Translations under genes and position numbers: made by a program | Notes under the pieces: model-generated | The model's database searches: none | What the model was told of the DNA's origin: nothing | The model's input: only the letters and a program-made list of their open reading frames with translations | From: Cotesia glomerata | Lineage: Eukaryota; Arthropoda; Insecta; Hymenoptera; Braconidae | Assembly: GCF_020080835.1 (NCBI RefSeq) | Contig: NC_058159.1 | Location: forward strand, 9,486,001-9,550,000 | Length of the DNA stretch: 64,000 nucleotides | Direction: 5' to 3' | In this document: positions 13,401 to 25,929 of the stretch, piece after piece | How positions within the stretch are numbered: position 1 is the stretch's first letter | How the letters are laid out: every line of letters begins with the position of its first letter

Positions 13401-15462
13401 AAAGGTAAAAGAAATGAGTTACGATCCTACCTGTAAAATGCAGCGGCTCAAAGAGTTTTGGATAAGCAAAGCAAGCGCTGAGCAACGGAAAGGTCGTGCT
13501 GGTAGAACTGGCCCAGGAGTTTGTTATAGAGTTTATTCTGAAGAAGAGTACACGGCGTTAGAAAAGTACTCAGTACCTGAAATTCAAAGAGTTCCGCTTG
13601 ATTCTTTATTATTACAGATGATAGCAATGGGTTTGCCAGATGCAAGGAAATTTCCGTTCATTGAACCACCACCGTCACAAAGTATTGAAAATTCAATTTT
13701 GTCGTTAAAAGAACACGGCGCTCTTATGGAGAAAGAAAAACTTACATGTGTTGGTAAAACACTGTCCAAACTTCCTGTTGACATTACCATGGGAAAAATG
13801 TTGATAATGGGGTCTATTTTTGATCAAGTCGAACCTGTATTATCACTTGCTGCAGCTTTGAGTACCCAAAATCCGTTTACTAATCGTGCTTACAAAGACA
13901 CTGAATGTGAAGCATCAAGAAAGAAGATCGAATCTGATCATGGTGATCCAATTACGCTGCTCAACGCATTTCGTGAATGGTTGGAAATAAAACAGGAAAG
14001 TAGTCATGAGTCTAGAGGTGGTGGAAATAATAGTCGTAAGTGGTGCAAAAGACGAGGACTCGAGGAGCAAAGATTTTATGAAATGATTAAATTACGCTCT
14101 CAGTTTAAAGATTTGTTAAATGACTGTAATTTACTTAAAAAATTTCCGGAAATAATTTCGTCGATGTCGAGTACAGAAAGAACGATGCGACATAGAGAAA
14201 TAAAGATTTTGAAGTCATTAAAAAAGACTTATAAAGAAACGGCGCCCAGAAAACGCAAACAACTTAAAGTTGATCAATTTAATTTACAATTGGAGGATAA
14301 TAATGAGGACGACGATGGAATTGATATTAAAGATGTTGAATTTCGTATGAAAAATGATTACTCACAAGTACAAAATTTACTCAACGCTAGTTCAGCTTGC
14401 AGTTATAAAGATTTGACAATGTTGAAAATAATTTTATGCAGTGGGTTGTATCCGCAATTCGCTGTTGGTGATGAATTCAATTACTGTAAATCTATGAATG
14501 AACAATTATTTCACACGAAAGCTAAACCATTCGTAGCACTTCATCCGATGAGTTTTTTTGGAAATCATCCACAATTATTGCAATTAGAAGAGCCAGATAT
14601 TGTTAATATACCTGGTTTCAAATCTAAGACACCGTTAAGTCCAAAACACCAATTACTTACTTACGTATCACTTTTAGAAACAACAAAACCTTACCTTGTG
14701 AATACCTTGAGGATGCCAGCCGCTCAAACTTTACTACTTTTCGCTCAAGAAATTGATACGAATTCTATATTTTCCTTAATTATTTGTGATTGTTGGCTAC
14801 TATTTGAATTTCCAATACCAGACAGTGGACAAAATTTACTAATAAGAGCCACGAAAATCAGACAAAAGTGGGATTATCTCTTGACAAAACGATTGGAAAA
14901 ATCGTCTATAACTGTGAAGAAGAATGACGATGAAGATACAGAAGAAGATACGCGTCAAATAGAAATAGAATTATCACGTGAAATAATTGAATTTATGCAC
15001 ACGACTGTGCCTTACACGGTTAAAAGATTATTAGCTGCCGATTTAAAGACGCTTTATGTTGGTAGAGGTGAAAATGATAAAATAGTTGAGCCTAATCCAT
15101 TCCAAGATGATTTCCCCTGTGTTTTGAATCCATCTAAAGGCGGAGTTAAACTTACAAATAATATTACCTATAATTGTCTGATGGAAAATGAATGGAGTGA
15201 TAAATTAGCTGTCGAGATGCTAGACATGCCTTGGAAGTGTCCTCATTGTGAGATTGAAATTATTTTTTCTAGCATTGAAAAATTACAACATCAAAAAATA
15301 TGTAAACAATCAAACAAAAGTGAAAAAATTACTGATACAAGAACACCTGTGGTTAAAAAATCCAACTGTAAAACTTACGAATGTTCTGTGTGTGAAAAAA
15401 CTTTTCATCTTACACCCGTAGAAATATTAAAACATAAAAAAAAACATGTTACTGTACAATAA
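10431..15462 (+). CDS. DHX34: DEAH/DEVH-box RNA helicase, DHX34 type (1175 aa)
   Basis: Two exons, 10431-11643 and 13148-15462, joined across a 1.5-kb intron that is mostly transposon. DHX34 promotes nonsense-mediated decay by acting on UPF1. The N-terminus is Ser/Lys/Asp-rich and disordered. Helicase motifs in order: GDTGCGKST (I), TEPRRIA (Ia), DEVHERH (II), SAT (III), STNIAETSITIDG (V) and QRKGRAGRTG (VI). The HA2/ratchet and OB-fold regions follow, interrupted by an acidic linker (EDNNEDDDGID). Near the C-terminus WKCPHCEIEI..HQKIC and a second C-x2-C...H pattern look like zinc-binding knuckles, a feature of DHX34 proteins and not of DHX15 or DHX38. Human DHX34 is 1143 residues. Motif II is DEVH, not DEAH. 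Start: first ATG after an in-frame stop region. No break seen. Confidence 0.88.
11674..13098. mobile_element. TTAA-flanked DNA transposon in DHX34 intron (outer, 1425 bp)
   Basis: The left end GGGGTTAAATGGGTTTC at 11674 is matched by the inverted right end ending at 13098 (reverse complement GGGGTTAGATGGGTTTC). Both ends abut TTAA (11670-11673 and 13099-13102), the target duplication of piggyBac-type transposons. No transposase reading frame is present, so it is non-autonomous. A second element sits inside it. Confidence 0.8.
12124..12857. mobile_element. Nested TTAA-flanked transposon (inner, 734 bp)
   Basis: Left end GGGGGATAGCCACTTTG follows TTAA at 12120-12123. The right end carries the inverted AGTGGCTACCCCCC before TTAA at 12858-12861. 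It lies wholly inside the 11674-13098 element, so it inserted later. It is non-coding. Confidence 0.8.
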
Positions 15463-15669
15463 AATAATGGGTGGAATGGCTAATTTGTATATTTTTAAAT
15501 GATAGTTTATATTTTATGGTAATTAATTTATTCTAGAAAATTTCTTATCGAATCTATTATAATACATAAAAAAAAAATAGTTATTTGTTTTGTTATTAAT
15601 TATCCATGCGTTAAATTTTTGAATTCAAAAATATACGAATATGAATATTTTACAATAGAAAACTTGATT

Positions 15670-16455
15670 AAATTATAAAAAATTCTTCAACACTCAATGT
15701 ACAAAATCTGCCAGCAACAATAGATAATATTACAGCAAAATTAGAGTCACTTTTTAATAACTTTATCAATAAATTTACATGATAAGTTTATCGTTAGGCC
15801 AGTAAAATAAGTTACAATGTAGCGTTTGTATGCCTTCTAAATTAGTCTAGAGTTCTTTTAAAAACACAACACTGAACTCTATACCCCATTAAACTGTTTC
15901 AATATAAGCAAAATCTATATTACGATAAATTTCTTGATTAAAACCCATACCCTCACCATTTTCACTGCCATTACCACTAGCTAGTTGACCCAGATTCTTT
16001 GGTTTCATTTCCATCGCAGCTTTATTCGAGAGATAAATTTTATTTTTGATGATTTTTCTTACTTCATCACGAGTACAAAGGAAAAATGCCTAAAGTTTAA
16101 TACTATCCTCAAACGGTTGAGAATCACTTCGTGATAATTTTCTTGCTCTTTCTAAGCACGGGCATACGCCTTCTTGAAGTCTATCCTAACGTTTATAAAA
16201 ACCACGACCTAATCGACGTTTTTTTAATTAAATCTAAAGAGAATCCTTTAACTAATTTTCCGTCAATAACATCATACTCTGGTAATTATGTCATTGAATC
16301 ATAATAACATTGCTCTTCTTCATCCTGATGATTGTACAGAGCACTAAAAATAGCTGCTAAAATTTCTTGTATCGCTGCAGGCATATCCGGAATACTTTCA
16401 TCATCTTCACTCGGTTGGAGCTTAGTTTGTAGTACCAGTTGTTTTAGGATTAAGG
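15670..16455 (-). pseudogene. Broken copy of a polybromo exon segment
   Basis: The sequence matches the polybromo exon at about 33205-34085 in the same orientation, for example GCATTTGTATGCCTTCT-like, GATAAATTTCTTGATTAAAA and CATCCTGATG words. The copied part spans bromodomain 6 to the first BAH domain. About 85 bases are missing in the middle (after GAGATAAATT), and many substitutions and small indels destroy the frame. Only short frames remain. The copied part lies inside one exon of the parent, so retroposition and segmental duplication cannot be told apart. It ends at a TA microsatellite. Confidence 0.9.
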
Positions 16456-16470
16456 AACATTCCATGCTTG

Positions 16471-16473
<3 letters not shown>

Positions 16474-16522
<49 letters not shown>
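16474..16522. repeat. (AT)n microsatellite
   Basis: About 24 uninterrupted AT units directly next to the end of the polybromo-derived copy. Confidence 0.95.
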
Positions 16523-16525
<3 letters not shown>

Positions 16526-16577
16526 TGTGTTCCTAAATTCAATTTCCGTGAAGAACCTTCTAAAATTGGAGTTCCGC

Positions 16578-16681
16578 TTTTAACAGAAGCTGTGTTTGGG
16601 CATTTCCTGAAATATTTTGAGTTGAGACAATTTATTTGATTTTCATAGAATTTTTAACAGGAGCTTTGTTTGGGCATTTCC
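16578..16681. repeat. Pair of 30-bp direct repeats
   Basis: TTTTAACAGAAGCTGTGTTT at 16578 continues to 16607. A near-identical 30-base copy lies at 16652-16681, and about 44 bases separate them. The origin is unknown; they could be relics of a tandem array or of an insertion. Confidence 0.6.
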
Positions 16682-17103
16682 GGCCCAAATGCGGAAATTC
16701 CAGTGGAGATAGAGCCATCTTTAAATTTCTAATTTAAAAAAAGGAAAAAAGGTTTTTACAGTGGCAAAATTTAAATTTATTATTACTGGAAAATTTTAAA
16801 AGTTTTACATGCAATAAAGTAGAAATTCTTCTTATGCAGAAAATTTTTTTTATTTTGTATTGCACTAAAAGATATTATTTCGTCTATAATTATAACTATA
16901 TTTGATGTCTCAAGGAAAATAATTAAAGTAATAAAATAGCCGTCAAAATGTTAAAAATATCTTGGTAGAGTTCTGATGGTGAGAAGAAAATAATTTTATC
17001 CAGAATTTAAATTATATCGATATTAACATAACTATAAATAAAATAAATAAGAAAGTTCGTAATTTATAATAATTCATTTATTACAAATATATAAAGATTT
17101 TTT
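16682..17103. other. Intergenic, 3' side of PIG-V
   Basis: AT-rich DNA without recognisable features; the PIG-V 3' untranslated region probably ends here. Confidence 0.4.
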
Positions 17104-18594
17104 TCAAGTCCATGGTAAAAAATTTGAATACATAAAAGTTCCTATCGTTGTGTATCCTAAAAAGTAAATTAATATCAATTTATCACGTTTTGAATATCTT
17201 TTTTGTGACATAAAAAATATTTTCCAACGTGAAAATGCATTAGTGGAATTTTCATAAAAATCTTTATCACTATTCCTAATCCTATGTGACATTAAATTTG
17301 CACAAAACCAGTACAATAGTGGACTAGCTGAACCCAATAATCTAGTACTAACTTGAATATGAACAAACAAAATGCAGAATATTGTTAAAAATAGTCCATG
17401 AATAATAAATGGAAACATTTGTAGCGGATAACGTTTTTTACGCGTAATACTTTCATAATTATTACTATCCAAAAATTTTAATTTATACAATTGTTGCTTA
17501 TTTTCACGAAAATATTCAATAATGCATCGTAACATGATGTATAAAATAGGTATCGCTAAACAAAAATTAGGTATTTGTTTGATTTCATAGTACTTAAACA
17601 AACCGACACTCCAATATTTTTCTTGTACATACGTGTAAGCTATTGGTATCATTTTTGTACACCATGGTGACTTATTTTTACCTGGCATTATCAAATTATT
17701 TATCATACCATAATTAATAACATGAGCAGGTACTACTTGTGTTGCATTAACTCGTTCAGTGCAAAAAACAATATAATTGTAAATTTGTAGTAACACAAAT
17801 GGCACTAATGACAATAATATTGTATTAAATATCCAAAGTAAGCTTGAAAAAAAATTCAATAATTCAATAAGCAATCCAGATTGCATTGACGGCTTACGAT
17901 ATTCTGAAATAACTTTTGGTAAACTTGTATGAAATAAATCTTGTATCCAATAATACAGTGGATATCCAATATTAACTATACCATTAGATCTAACAATACC
18001 AGAAAGACCAATAGGTAAACATACAAATCTATTGTTATTAATAGCGGCAATCATACTGTAAAATGTCAAATATGCAAACATTGATTCTGAGTATGTTGAT
18101 GTAAAAAAAATACTCGCTGGATTAATGCAGTACAATATTGACGCTTTGTAAGCTATTATTGTATTACCAAGTACTTTTTTACTGAGATCATAGAAAATAA
18201 TTGACGACTTAATGAAACAAAATAAATTAATAATCACTGCAGCTATCAGTATAACACTATTATCATTAAATACAAATAAAATTTTCTTCAATAATCTAGC
18301 TACATATCTAACTGAAATTGGATATAATGGAAAAAATGCAAGTGTATTTTCGTACGTGTAACCATATCTAGCGATATGTATAAAATATTGCGCATCCCAT
18401 CTAGTTAAGCCACCAAATAGTATCGTTATTAATTTATCATATATTGTTACACTATCATTTGGATTTATCGGACTAGTAAATGCATCTGCATTATGATCAG
18501 GGCACAACAAATTAAATATTAATTGTAATAATATTAACACTAAACGACTTACTATTGAAAACCACAATACTTTTTTTCTAGGGTCATACATCAT
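17104..18594 (-). CDS. PIGV: GPI mannosyltransferase 2 (PIG-V)
   Basis: A single exon of 496 codons, starting at a double ATG (18594). PIG-V adds the second mannose to the glycosylphosphatidylinositol anchor precursor on the lumenal side of the endoplasmic reticulum. The protein is a multi-pass membrane protein with about eight to ten hydrophobic segments, starting with one at residues ~9-30. The family signature near the N-terminus is clear: GLTRWDAQYFIHIARYGY, with the acidic residue after Trp expected at the GT-C active site, followed by LAFFPLYP. Length agrees with the family (human 493). It lacks introns, unlike its neighbours. It starts 288 bases from the Duox start on the other strand, so the two share a promoter region. 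Confidence 0.92.
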   Translation of the reverse strand: MMYDPRKKVLWFSIVSRLVLILLQLIFNLLCPDHNADAFTSPINPNDSVTIYDKLITILFGGLTRWDAQYFIHIARYGYTYENTLAFFPLYPISVRYVARLLKKILFVFNDNSVILIAAVIINLFCFIKSSIIFYDLSKKVLGNTIIAYKASILYCINPASIFFTSTYSESMFAYLTFYSMIAAINNNRFVCLPIGLSGIVRSNGIVNIGYPLYYWIQDLFHTSLPKVISEYRKPSMQSGLLIELLNFFSSLLWIFNTILLSLVPFVLLQIYNYIVFCTERVNATQVVPAHVINYGMINNLIMPGKNKSPWCTKMIPIAYTYVQEKYWSVGLFKYYEIKQIPNFCLAIPILYIMLRCIIEYFRENKQQLYKLKFLDSNNYESITRKKRYPLQMFPFIIHGLFLTIFCILFVHIQVSTRLLGSASPLLYWFCANLMSHRIRNSDKDFYENSTNAFSRWKIFFMSQKRYSKRDKLILIYFLGYTTIGTFMYSNFLPWT

Positions 18595-18882
18595 GTAAAT
18601 AACTAAATTAAATTAACTAAAGATCAAATAACTGATAGAAAAATAATAATAATACATAAAATAATATATATTTTAACTTTTAAGATTAGTCACGTTTATG
18701 CGATATCTTTTTTGACCGTTTTCTGTGAATACTTATCGCATGTTGGCAGGAAGGTTGTAATATCATGGCCAATAACAGTTTCCTTGCTGCTCCAAATAGT
18801 CAGTTTCAAGCTGCTTATTGTTGATACATGGTCCTAAAATTAAAAGATAATAATTAATGGTTTTGAAAGTTTATTATTAGAA
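18595..18882. promoter_or_regulatory. Shared promoter region of PIG-V and Duox
   Basis: The two start codons are 288 bases apart on opposite strands, so both core promoters must fall within this stretch or inside the flanking leaders. No clear TATA box or initiator could be assigned. Confidence 0.4.
18696..18833 (-). other. Orphan exon-like segment between PIG-V and Duox
   Basis: On the minus strand TTTTAATTTTAG at about 18845-18834 looks like a splice acceptor. It is followed by 45 open codons with balanced composition (it includes SLKLTIWSSKETVIGHDI and PTCDKYSQKTVKKDIA) and a TAA at 18696. There is no ATG in frame, and stops lie immediately upstream, so it could only be a terminal exon. 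I do not recognise it and see no partner exon in the Duox introns upstream. It may be a fossil exon, part of an alternative PIG-V leader, or chance. Confidence 0.25.
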
Positions 18883-21800
18883 ATGTTGCTGTTAATATTG
18901 TTATTTATAACAAGTAATTTCGTTAACGCTCAATTTACAACAGGAAACATTGTTCCGGTAAATAATTTTTTTATTTTATATTATTAACATGTTTTAGATG
19001 ATACAATTGTAAAAGAAAAATATTTAACTTGTTACTTTGATATTGAAGTTAACTTAATGAAAAAAATTTTAATTTTTAAAAATAAAAGTAATTAATACTC
19101 AAAAATAAACTAAATTATATTTTATTTTATTACAATAAAGAAACTAACGACGGAAAGTCCAATACCAAAAATAACTTATCGAAAAGATATCGATAGAAGA
19201 AAATATATTCGACAACTTCTCGGGACTGAAAATTCAAATAAATTTCAAAATAAATCCGTCGAGTATCCAGGATATGACGGATGGTATAATAATATCGGAA
19301 AACCAGAGCTAGGAGCTATCGACACCCCTTTGTTGCGTAGGTGGCCGGCAGCTTATGACGATGGAGTTTATAAACTTTCAGGATCCAAACGCCCTCAACC
19401 TTTAGTATTAAGTGAAAGTTTACTGAAAGGAGACATTGGAACTAAATCACGTACTGGAAAAAACGCACTAATGGTTTTCTTTGGTATTACTCTAACAATA
19501 ATATAATACGTTAAAGCAATAAGAATAATACGTTAAAGCAATAGTAGTCATTTTGAGATTAATAATTATTTTATAACTGATAGGACAACATGTCGTTGAA
19601 GAAATTTTAGATGCTCAAAGACCAGCATGCCCGCCAGAATATATTAACATACAAATTCCTGAAGGACATCGTTATAGAAAAAAAACAGGGCATACACAAA
19701 TGCCAGTTCTGAGAACGAGATATGATGAACGAACTGGCCACTCACCCAATAATCCACGGCAACAAGTAATTGCAATTTAACATAAAAATCTTTATTTACT
19801 GAAATTTTAATTTTGAAATGGCAATTTATAATAATACAAAATTCAACTTTTAGCTCAATGAAATTACTCCTTTTTTGGACGGCGGCTTAATTTACGGAAC
19901 AACAAAAGCCTGGTCTAACTATCTGAGAATGTATTCCAATGGAAAAGTAGATCAAAATGGTCTGTTGGCTTTTTCTCATGGAGGAAAATTTCCAGAATAT
20001 AACACTATTCGATTACCAATGGCTAATCCTCCTCCTCCAGCTCGCCATAGCTTATATACTAATCGTCATTATACAGAAGAAGTTGAAAGATTTTTTAGTA
20101 AGTAATGTATATTTTTTATTTATTTTTTGATTAAATGATTATTAACACAATTAATTTTTAAAGAACTAGGAAATCCTCGAGGAAATGAGAATCCATTTTT
20201 ACTAACATTTGGAATAGTTTGGTTTCGATGGCACAATGTGGTGGCAAAAGAGTTGAAGAAACAAAATCCCAGCTGGTCAGGAGAAAAAATTTATAATGAA
20301 GCACGTAAATGGGTGATTGCTTCACAACAACAAATAGTGTTTTATGAATGGTTACCCCAATGGTTGGGTATGGAGCTCCCGAAATACAAAAGTATTCATA
20401 ATTTTATATGAGTATGTTGATAAATGTATAATTTTGACAGAAAATACAATCATTGTATTTGTAGATTATGATCCAACTGTTGATCCTCAAATAGATCAGT
20501 TTTTTCAATCTGCTGCTTTCCGTTTTGGACATACTCTAGTACCAGCAGGAGTTTACTTGCGAAATTACGGAGAGCTTGGATGTCAATTAAAATTAGGAGG
20601 CCGTGCTATTCGTACTTGTAACAATTTCTGGATGTCTGAAGTATATAAATAACAAGCTATCAATTTATCATACTACAATTGTATTAATAATATTTTAATT
20701 ATGAAAATGTATATTGATTTTAGAATGGCCTTTTTGATAAATTTACTAGATTAGAAGGAACGATTGATGTAGAGAGGTTGCTTATGGGCATGGCTGTACA
20801 ACTGGCCGAAGAAGAAGATCATAAAATTGTTGAAGATCTCAGGGGAAATGTTTTTGGGCCATTAGAATTTTCAAGACGTGATTTGATGGCATTGAATATC
20901 CAACGCGCTCGCGATCATGGATTGCCTGATTATAATACGGCTAGGAAAGCATATAATTTACAAAAAGTTACTAGCGTTGATCATTTTAAAAAAGTTTCTC
21001 TTGAGGTAAAATATAATCTTTAATCCTTAGCTATATAAATAGTATATTTCAATTCTAAAAAAATCTAATTATTGATTGATTAGATTTTTTTTTGTTAGAT
21101 AAAGAACAAGTTCTTAGAATTATACGAATCTTTCGATGATGTTGACATTTGGGTAGGTGGAATTTTAGAAACAGAAGATGGCCCCGGTGAGTTATTTAGA
21201 ACCATTATCGCAGATCAATTTGAAAGAATAAGAAATGGAGATCGATTTTGGTTTGAAAATGAAAATAATGGGTACAATATATTATTTTTTTTTATTTATT
21301 ATGTTTCTAATGAATAATAAAAAATTTTTTTCTAGGTTATTTACAACAGAAGATATTATAAGGATTAAAAATTTGAATTTTTATCAAATTTTACTCAGTG
21401 TTAGTGACGTAGGAGAAAAAGATTTGCCGGCCAATGTATTCAAAGTTCCAGTTTCAGGTAATGCTTCAATATATTTAAATTATATTCTGATAGTTATAAT
21501 AATTATTTCTCATGATACAGAAAATGATATAAATACAAATTGCACTCGCGAAAAAATTGTTAAAAAAGGAGAATGTAGTGATTTTTCTGGAAATTCAATA
21601 CCTTGCTTTCACGCAGACCCAGTCACATCTAGTAAAGTGGATGATTGTTCTGATCCCGGAACGTATGATTATTTTAGTAACAGCGAAATATCGTTTGTTT
21701 TAACCTTTGGAGTTATAATTTCTATATTTGGATGTTAGTATTTATATTATAATTTATAATTAAAGTAAAAATTTTTTCTTATGAAATAAAACTATGAAGT

Positions 21801-24800
21801 TTATATAATTAGGTTTTTGGGGTTTTCTTTACTGGAAATTACATGAAACACAGAGGAAATTTTTAAATAAACATGTTGATCTTACAAAGTCATGTTCAGA
21901 CATCGGAGTCGCCGGAAATATGTATACAGGTAAAGTTAATTTGATACAATAAGATTTTATAAAAATTTGATCGTTGAAATGATTTGTTTAGCATCTGAAT
22001 GGATTGGTCCTTCTGTACAATGTCGTCCAGTGATTATTACACTGCACAAAAGTACACGTCAGATCCAAGTTAAAAATCAATTGGGTCATATGTCGCGAGT
22101 TGTGGACCTACATGTTAAAAAAATTATGGTATTTAATTACTTCTAATAAAAATAATTTATAAACAAATAAAAATAATCTTAATGTTAAATATCACAGATG
22201 TTTGTGGGGCATCACAGTCAGTATGTTTTGATACGCGTCGATCACAATTACGACTTGGTCCTTAAATTTGATTCGATATTTTTAAGAAGTTTCTTTGTTA
22301 AATCATTAGACAATTTTCTTATGGAACTGAATATTGAACGAGAAATAGTATCGCGTATTACAGCAAAAGCAGTTTTGAAGCAAGCGATAACTAAAAGTGG
22401 ACGGCAAAAAAAAGTTGAACAATTTTTTCGGGTTGTTTTTTCTCAAGCGTTCAATATAGCACATTCCGAAGATGAACTTCTTCAAATAGATTCTAAAGTT
22501 GCGAAAGAAGTTATTTATACAGAGTTAACAATAATCGAATTTGCAGAGGCTTTGAATATGCAACCAGATTCGGAATTTGTCAAAAAGGTTTAGATTATTG
22601 AAATAATTTTTTTTTGCAGCAACTAATATATTAATCGAATAACAATCTATCATTATATATTCTAGATTTTTAATTTAGTAGATATGGATAAAAATGGCTT
22701 TATATCATTTCGTGAATTTATTGATATGCTGGTTTTATTTCTCAAAGGAACAGCAGAGGAAAAATTAAAATTAATGTTTGATATGTATGATATAAATAGG
22801 ACTGGGCAATTAAAAAGAGAAGATTTTGCAAATATGTTGAGATCATTCATGGAGACAGTCAATGCTGATATTTCAGATGACGAGTTAGAATCAATAGTTC
22901 ATTCAATGATGGATCGAGCTCAAATAGCAAATAAAGAAACTATTGATTTAGAAGATTTTAAAAACATTCTTGGTGAATTTAACGATAAATTTAGTTACGC
23001 AGAGTTAGAATTCAATGTCAACTCTAATGGTACTAGTAAAAAATTACATGCCGGAAAATCAACTATAAGATCAACATTTATTGGAGAAGTAAAACAAACT
23101 ATGGAAAGCTTGTATGCGGATCCAAATGATCTTAAATCACGAGTTGAAGGAAAGACTTATTGCAGTTTAAATAACGACGCAGCAAATAATATTGACAATA
23201 ATGAAAAAATAATTCAACCTAAAGTAGTCTACACTGAGTGGGATCAATATTGGAATCCAATTACAAAATTTGTAGCTAATAAACAACTGCAAATATTTTG
23301 GGTATTTTTATATACAATGATTCTGCTAGGTATTTTTTCTGAACGAGTTTATTGTAAGTAATTTATTTTCAAGTATTTCATCTGAAATTTAAACTTTAAG
23401 TATGTAAACTTTTAATAAAAATTATTCGATTATTATTAGATTATTCGACATTGAGAGAACATCGAGGATTAAGAAGAATAACAGGACATGGTGTATCAAT
23501 AACAAGAGGTGCAGCTTCAGCGATGATGTTTACGTATTCGTCTATGTTATTAACTATGTGTCAAAATACAATTACAATTCTTCGAGATACCGCTTTACAA
23601 TTTTATATTCCGTTTGATTTTGCTTTTGAAATGCATAAATACATTGCTTGTTGGGCTTTATTTTTTACAGGTAAAATTATATTTTTAGTTAAGTATTGAT
23701 TAATTTTCAAAAATTTTAGATCATTATTAATAATTTTTTATTTGTTTTTATCAGCTATTCACATTGTGGGTCATGGATTCAATTTTTATCATATTGCAAC
23801 CCAAACCTCAGATGATTTGACCTGTTTATTTAGGAATAATTTCCATGCGTTAGTATTTTTCAATAATAATTTATTAAAACTACGGATAAGTAAATTAAAA
23901 ATTTTTTAAGACAAATATTTTTATAGAACTCATGAAATACCTAAATTTCACTATTGGGTGTGGTCAACGATGACCGGCGTAACATCGATAGTATTAACCA
24001 TTATTACTGGCATAATATTTTTATGTTCCAATCCCATGATAAGGCAAAAATTATATAAATATTTTGCTCTTGGGCATACATTGTATCCATTATTTTATAT
24101 TCTCATGTTCTTACACGGCAGTGGCCGATTAATTCAAGAGCCTTTCTTTCATTATTTTTTCCTGTGTCCAGTTTTTATTTTTACTATAGATAAAATATTC
24201 AGTGCAACTCGCAAAACTGTGGAAATACCACTATTGAAAGTCACTTTATTACCGTCAAACGTTACATGCTTGATATTTCAAAAGCCTCAACATTTTCAAT
24301 ATAAATCTGGACAGTGGGTACGAATTTCCTGTCCAGCATTAAGTGCTAATGAATATCATCCATTTACGCTTTCATCAGCACCCCATGAATCAACTTTATC
24401 AGTTCACATTAGATCAGTGGGCCCATGGACCCACAATATTAGAAATAAATTAGATCCAAATAACAAGGAATTTAAAACTTTACCAAAGGTATGTCAGTAT
24501 TTTATTTCAATTAGAATATATTATACTCACTTGTTATTTTGATTAGATACATGTAGATGGACCTTATGGAGAATCGCACCAGAATTGGGATAAATATGAC
24601 ATCTCCATAATGGTCGCAGGTGGCATTGGAGTTACTCCGTTTGCATCAATCCTGAAAGATATTGTTTTTAAATCAAATCAAAAGCTTAACTTGGGATGCA
24701 AAAAGGTTTGACTGTTTGTAAAATCATTCAAATTTTTTTAGATTATAATATAATAAAAAAAAAAAAAAAAAAAAAATAAAAAAACATAATCTAATTACAT

Positions 24801-25410
24801 ATTTAAAACAGTAAAATTCATTGGTAGGTCTATTTCATTTGGGTTACTCGGAGTCAAAAACAATTCGAATGGATGATTGACATTTTACGCGATGTAGAGA
24901 AAGATGATGTTAATAATTTTATTTCAGCACATCTTTTCGTCACACAATTTTATCAGAAGTTTGATCTCAGAACAATATTACTGGTAAGACTATCGACATA
25001 TTATAATAAAATTAATTTTTCCTTGCTTATTTTATCACTTTTGACTAAATAAATTATTCATTTCAGTATATTTGCGAACGGCACTTTCAGAAAGTTTCTA
25101 ATAAATCTTTATTCACTGGACTGACAGCAGTTACTCATTTTGGACGTCCGAATTTTGTTCAATTTTTTTTGGCTATTCAAAAAATACACAAAGATGTATG
25201 TATTATAAATGATTGTTATTCACTAGCAACACGACTTTCATGATTTATGGTATTGTCAATTAATTGGCTTTGGTGTTACAGGTTAATAAAATTGGAGTAT
25301 TCAGTTGTGGTACTCCAACATTAACCAGAGCGGTTGACAGTTCATGTCAAAACCTCAACAACAGAGAAGACACTTATACAATATTCCAACATTATTATAA
25401 AAGTTATTAA
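18883..25410 (+). CDS. Duox: Dual oxidase (Duox), 1609 aa, 21 exons
   Basis: Exons: 18883-18957, 19141-19483, 19584-19765, 19854-20097, 20164-20391, 20465-20640, 20724-21005, 21099-21271, 21336-21457, 21521-21733, 21813-21929, 21992-22128, 22198-22587, 22666-23353, 23440-23670, 23755-23848, 23927-24488, 24547-24705, 24828-24983, 25067-25195, 25282-25410. All junctions keep frame. The enzyme makes hydrogen peroxide outside the cell for gut defence and cuticle cross-linking. Exon 1 is a signal peptide. The extracellular peroxidase-like domain (~60-560) has the proximal His in WFRWHNVVA, but VVEEIL stands where true peroxidases have the distal Asp-His. EF hands: DMDKNGFISFRE is canonical; DINRTGQLKRED is weaker. 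NADPH oxidase core: heme His pairs in MHKYIACW..HIVGH and LGHTLY..FLHGS; FAD motif HPFTLSSAP; NADPH motifs GPYGES, GGIGVTPFASI and FSCGTPT. The acceptor of exon 2 (AATAAAG) is weak. Confidence 0.92.
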
Positions 25411-25929
25411 TTATTTACATAGTACAATTTTCATTTTTTAAAAATTAACTTATGTACTTTTTTCAAACTAAAATAAATTATAACGATTGACATTTATGAT
25501 AACAGTAACAATTTTAAAATAATCTGAAATCTTATTAAATAATTTGACAATAACAGCAATATAAATAAATAAACAAAAATTATAAAATTTTTCGAGAAGC
25601 ATTAAAGGTTAAGTGCATAATTTTATCTAAAAATTAAAATATGAATTATATAATAAATTAAAAATATATAATAACAATGATTTACCTGATGTACAAATAA
25701 ATTTTGATTGTATTTATATCTTTATCACAGCTTAAAAATCCATTTTATAATTGTATTCGTGATTTATATACAATAATGATTTCTGTCATTCCTTGCTTTA
25801 ATACTTAGTGTTCACTGTCAAATTGTTTCCCAAGCATTATTATATTGTGTACATACTAAAATATGAATAGTTTTTAACAAGAAAACATTATAAAATTTCA
25901 AGATTTGGATCCTTTAAGTACTTATCAAC
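25411..25929. other. Duox 3' region / intergenic
   Basis: AT-rich DNA. Duox polyadenylation signals are likely near 25471 (AAATAAATTA) and 25562-25570. No other feature is seen. Confidence 0.4.

Noticed and set aside
20344..20400. Frame running through the donor of a Duox exon (MNGYPNGWV...)
   Set aside because: It is in another frame of the Duox exon and intron; the Duox frame is fully accounted for.
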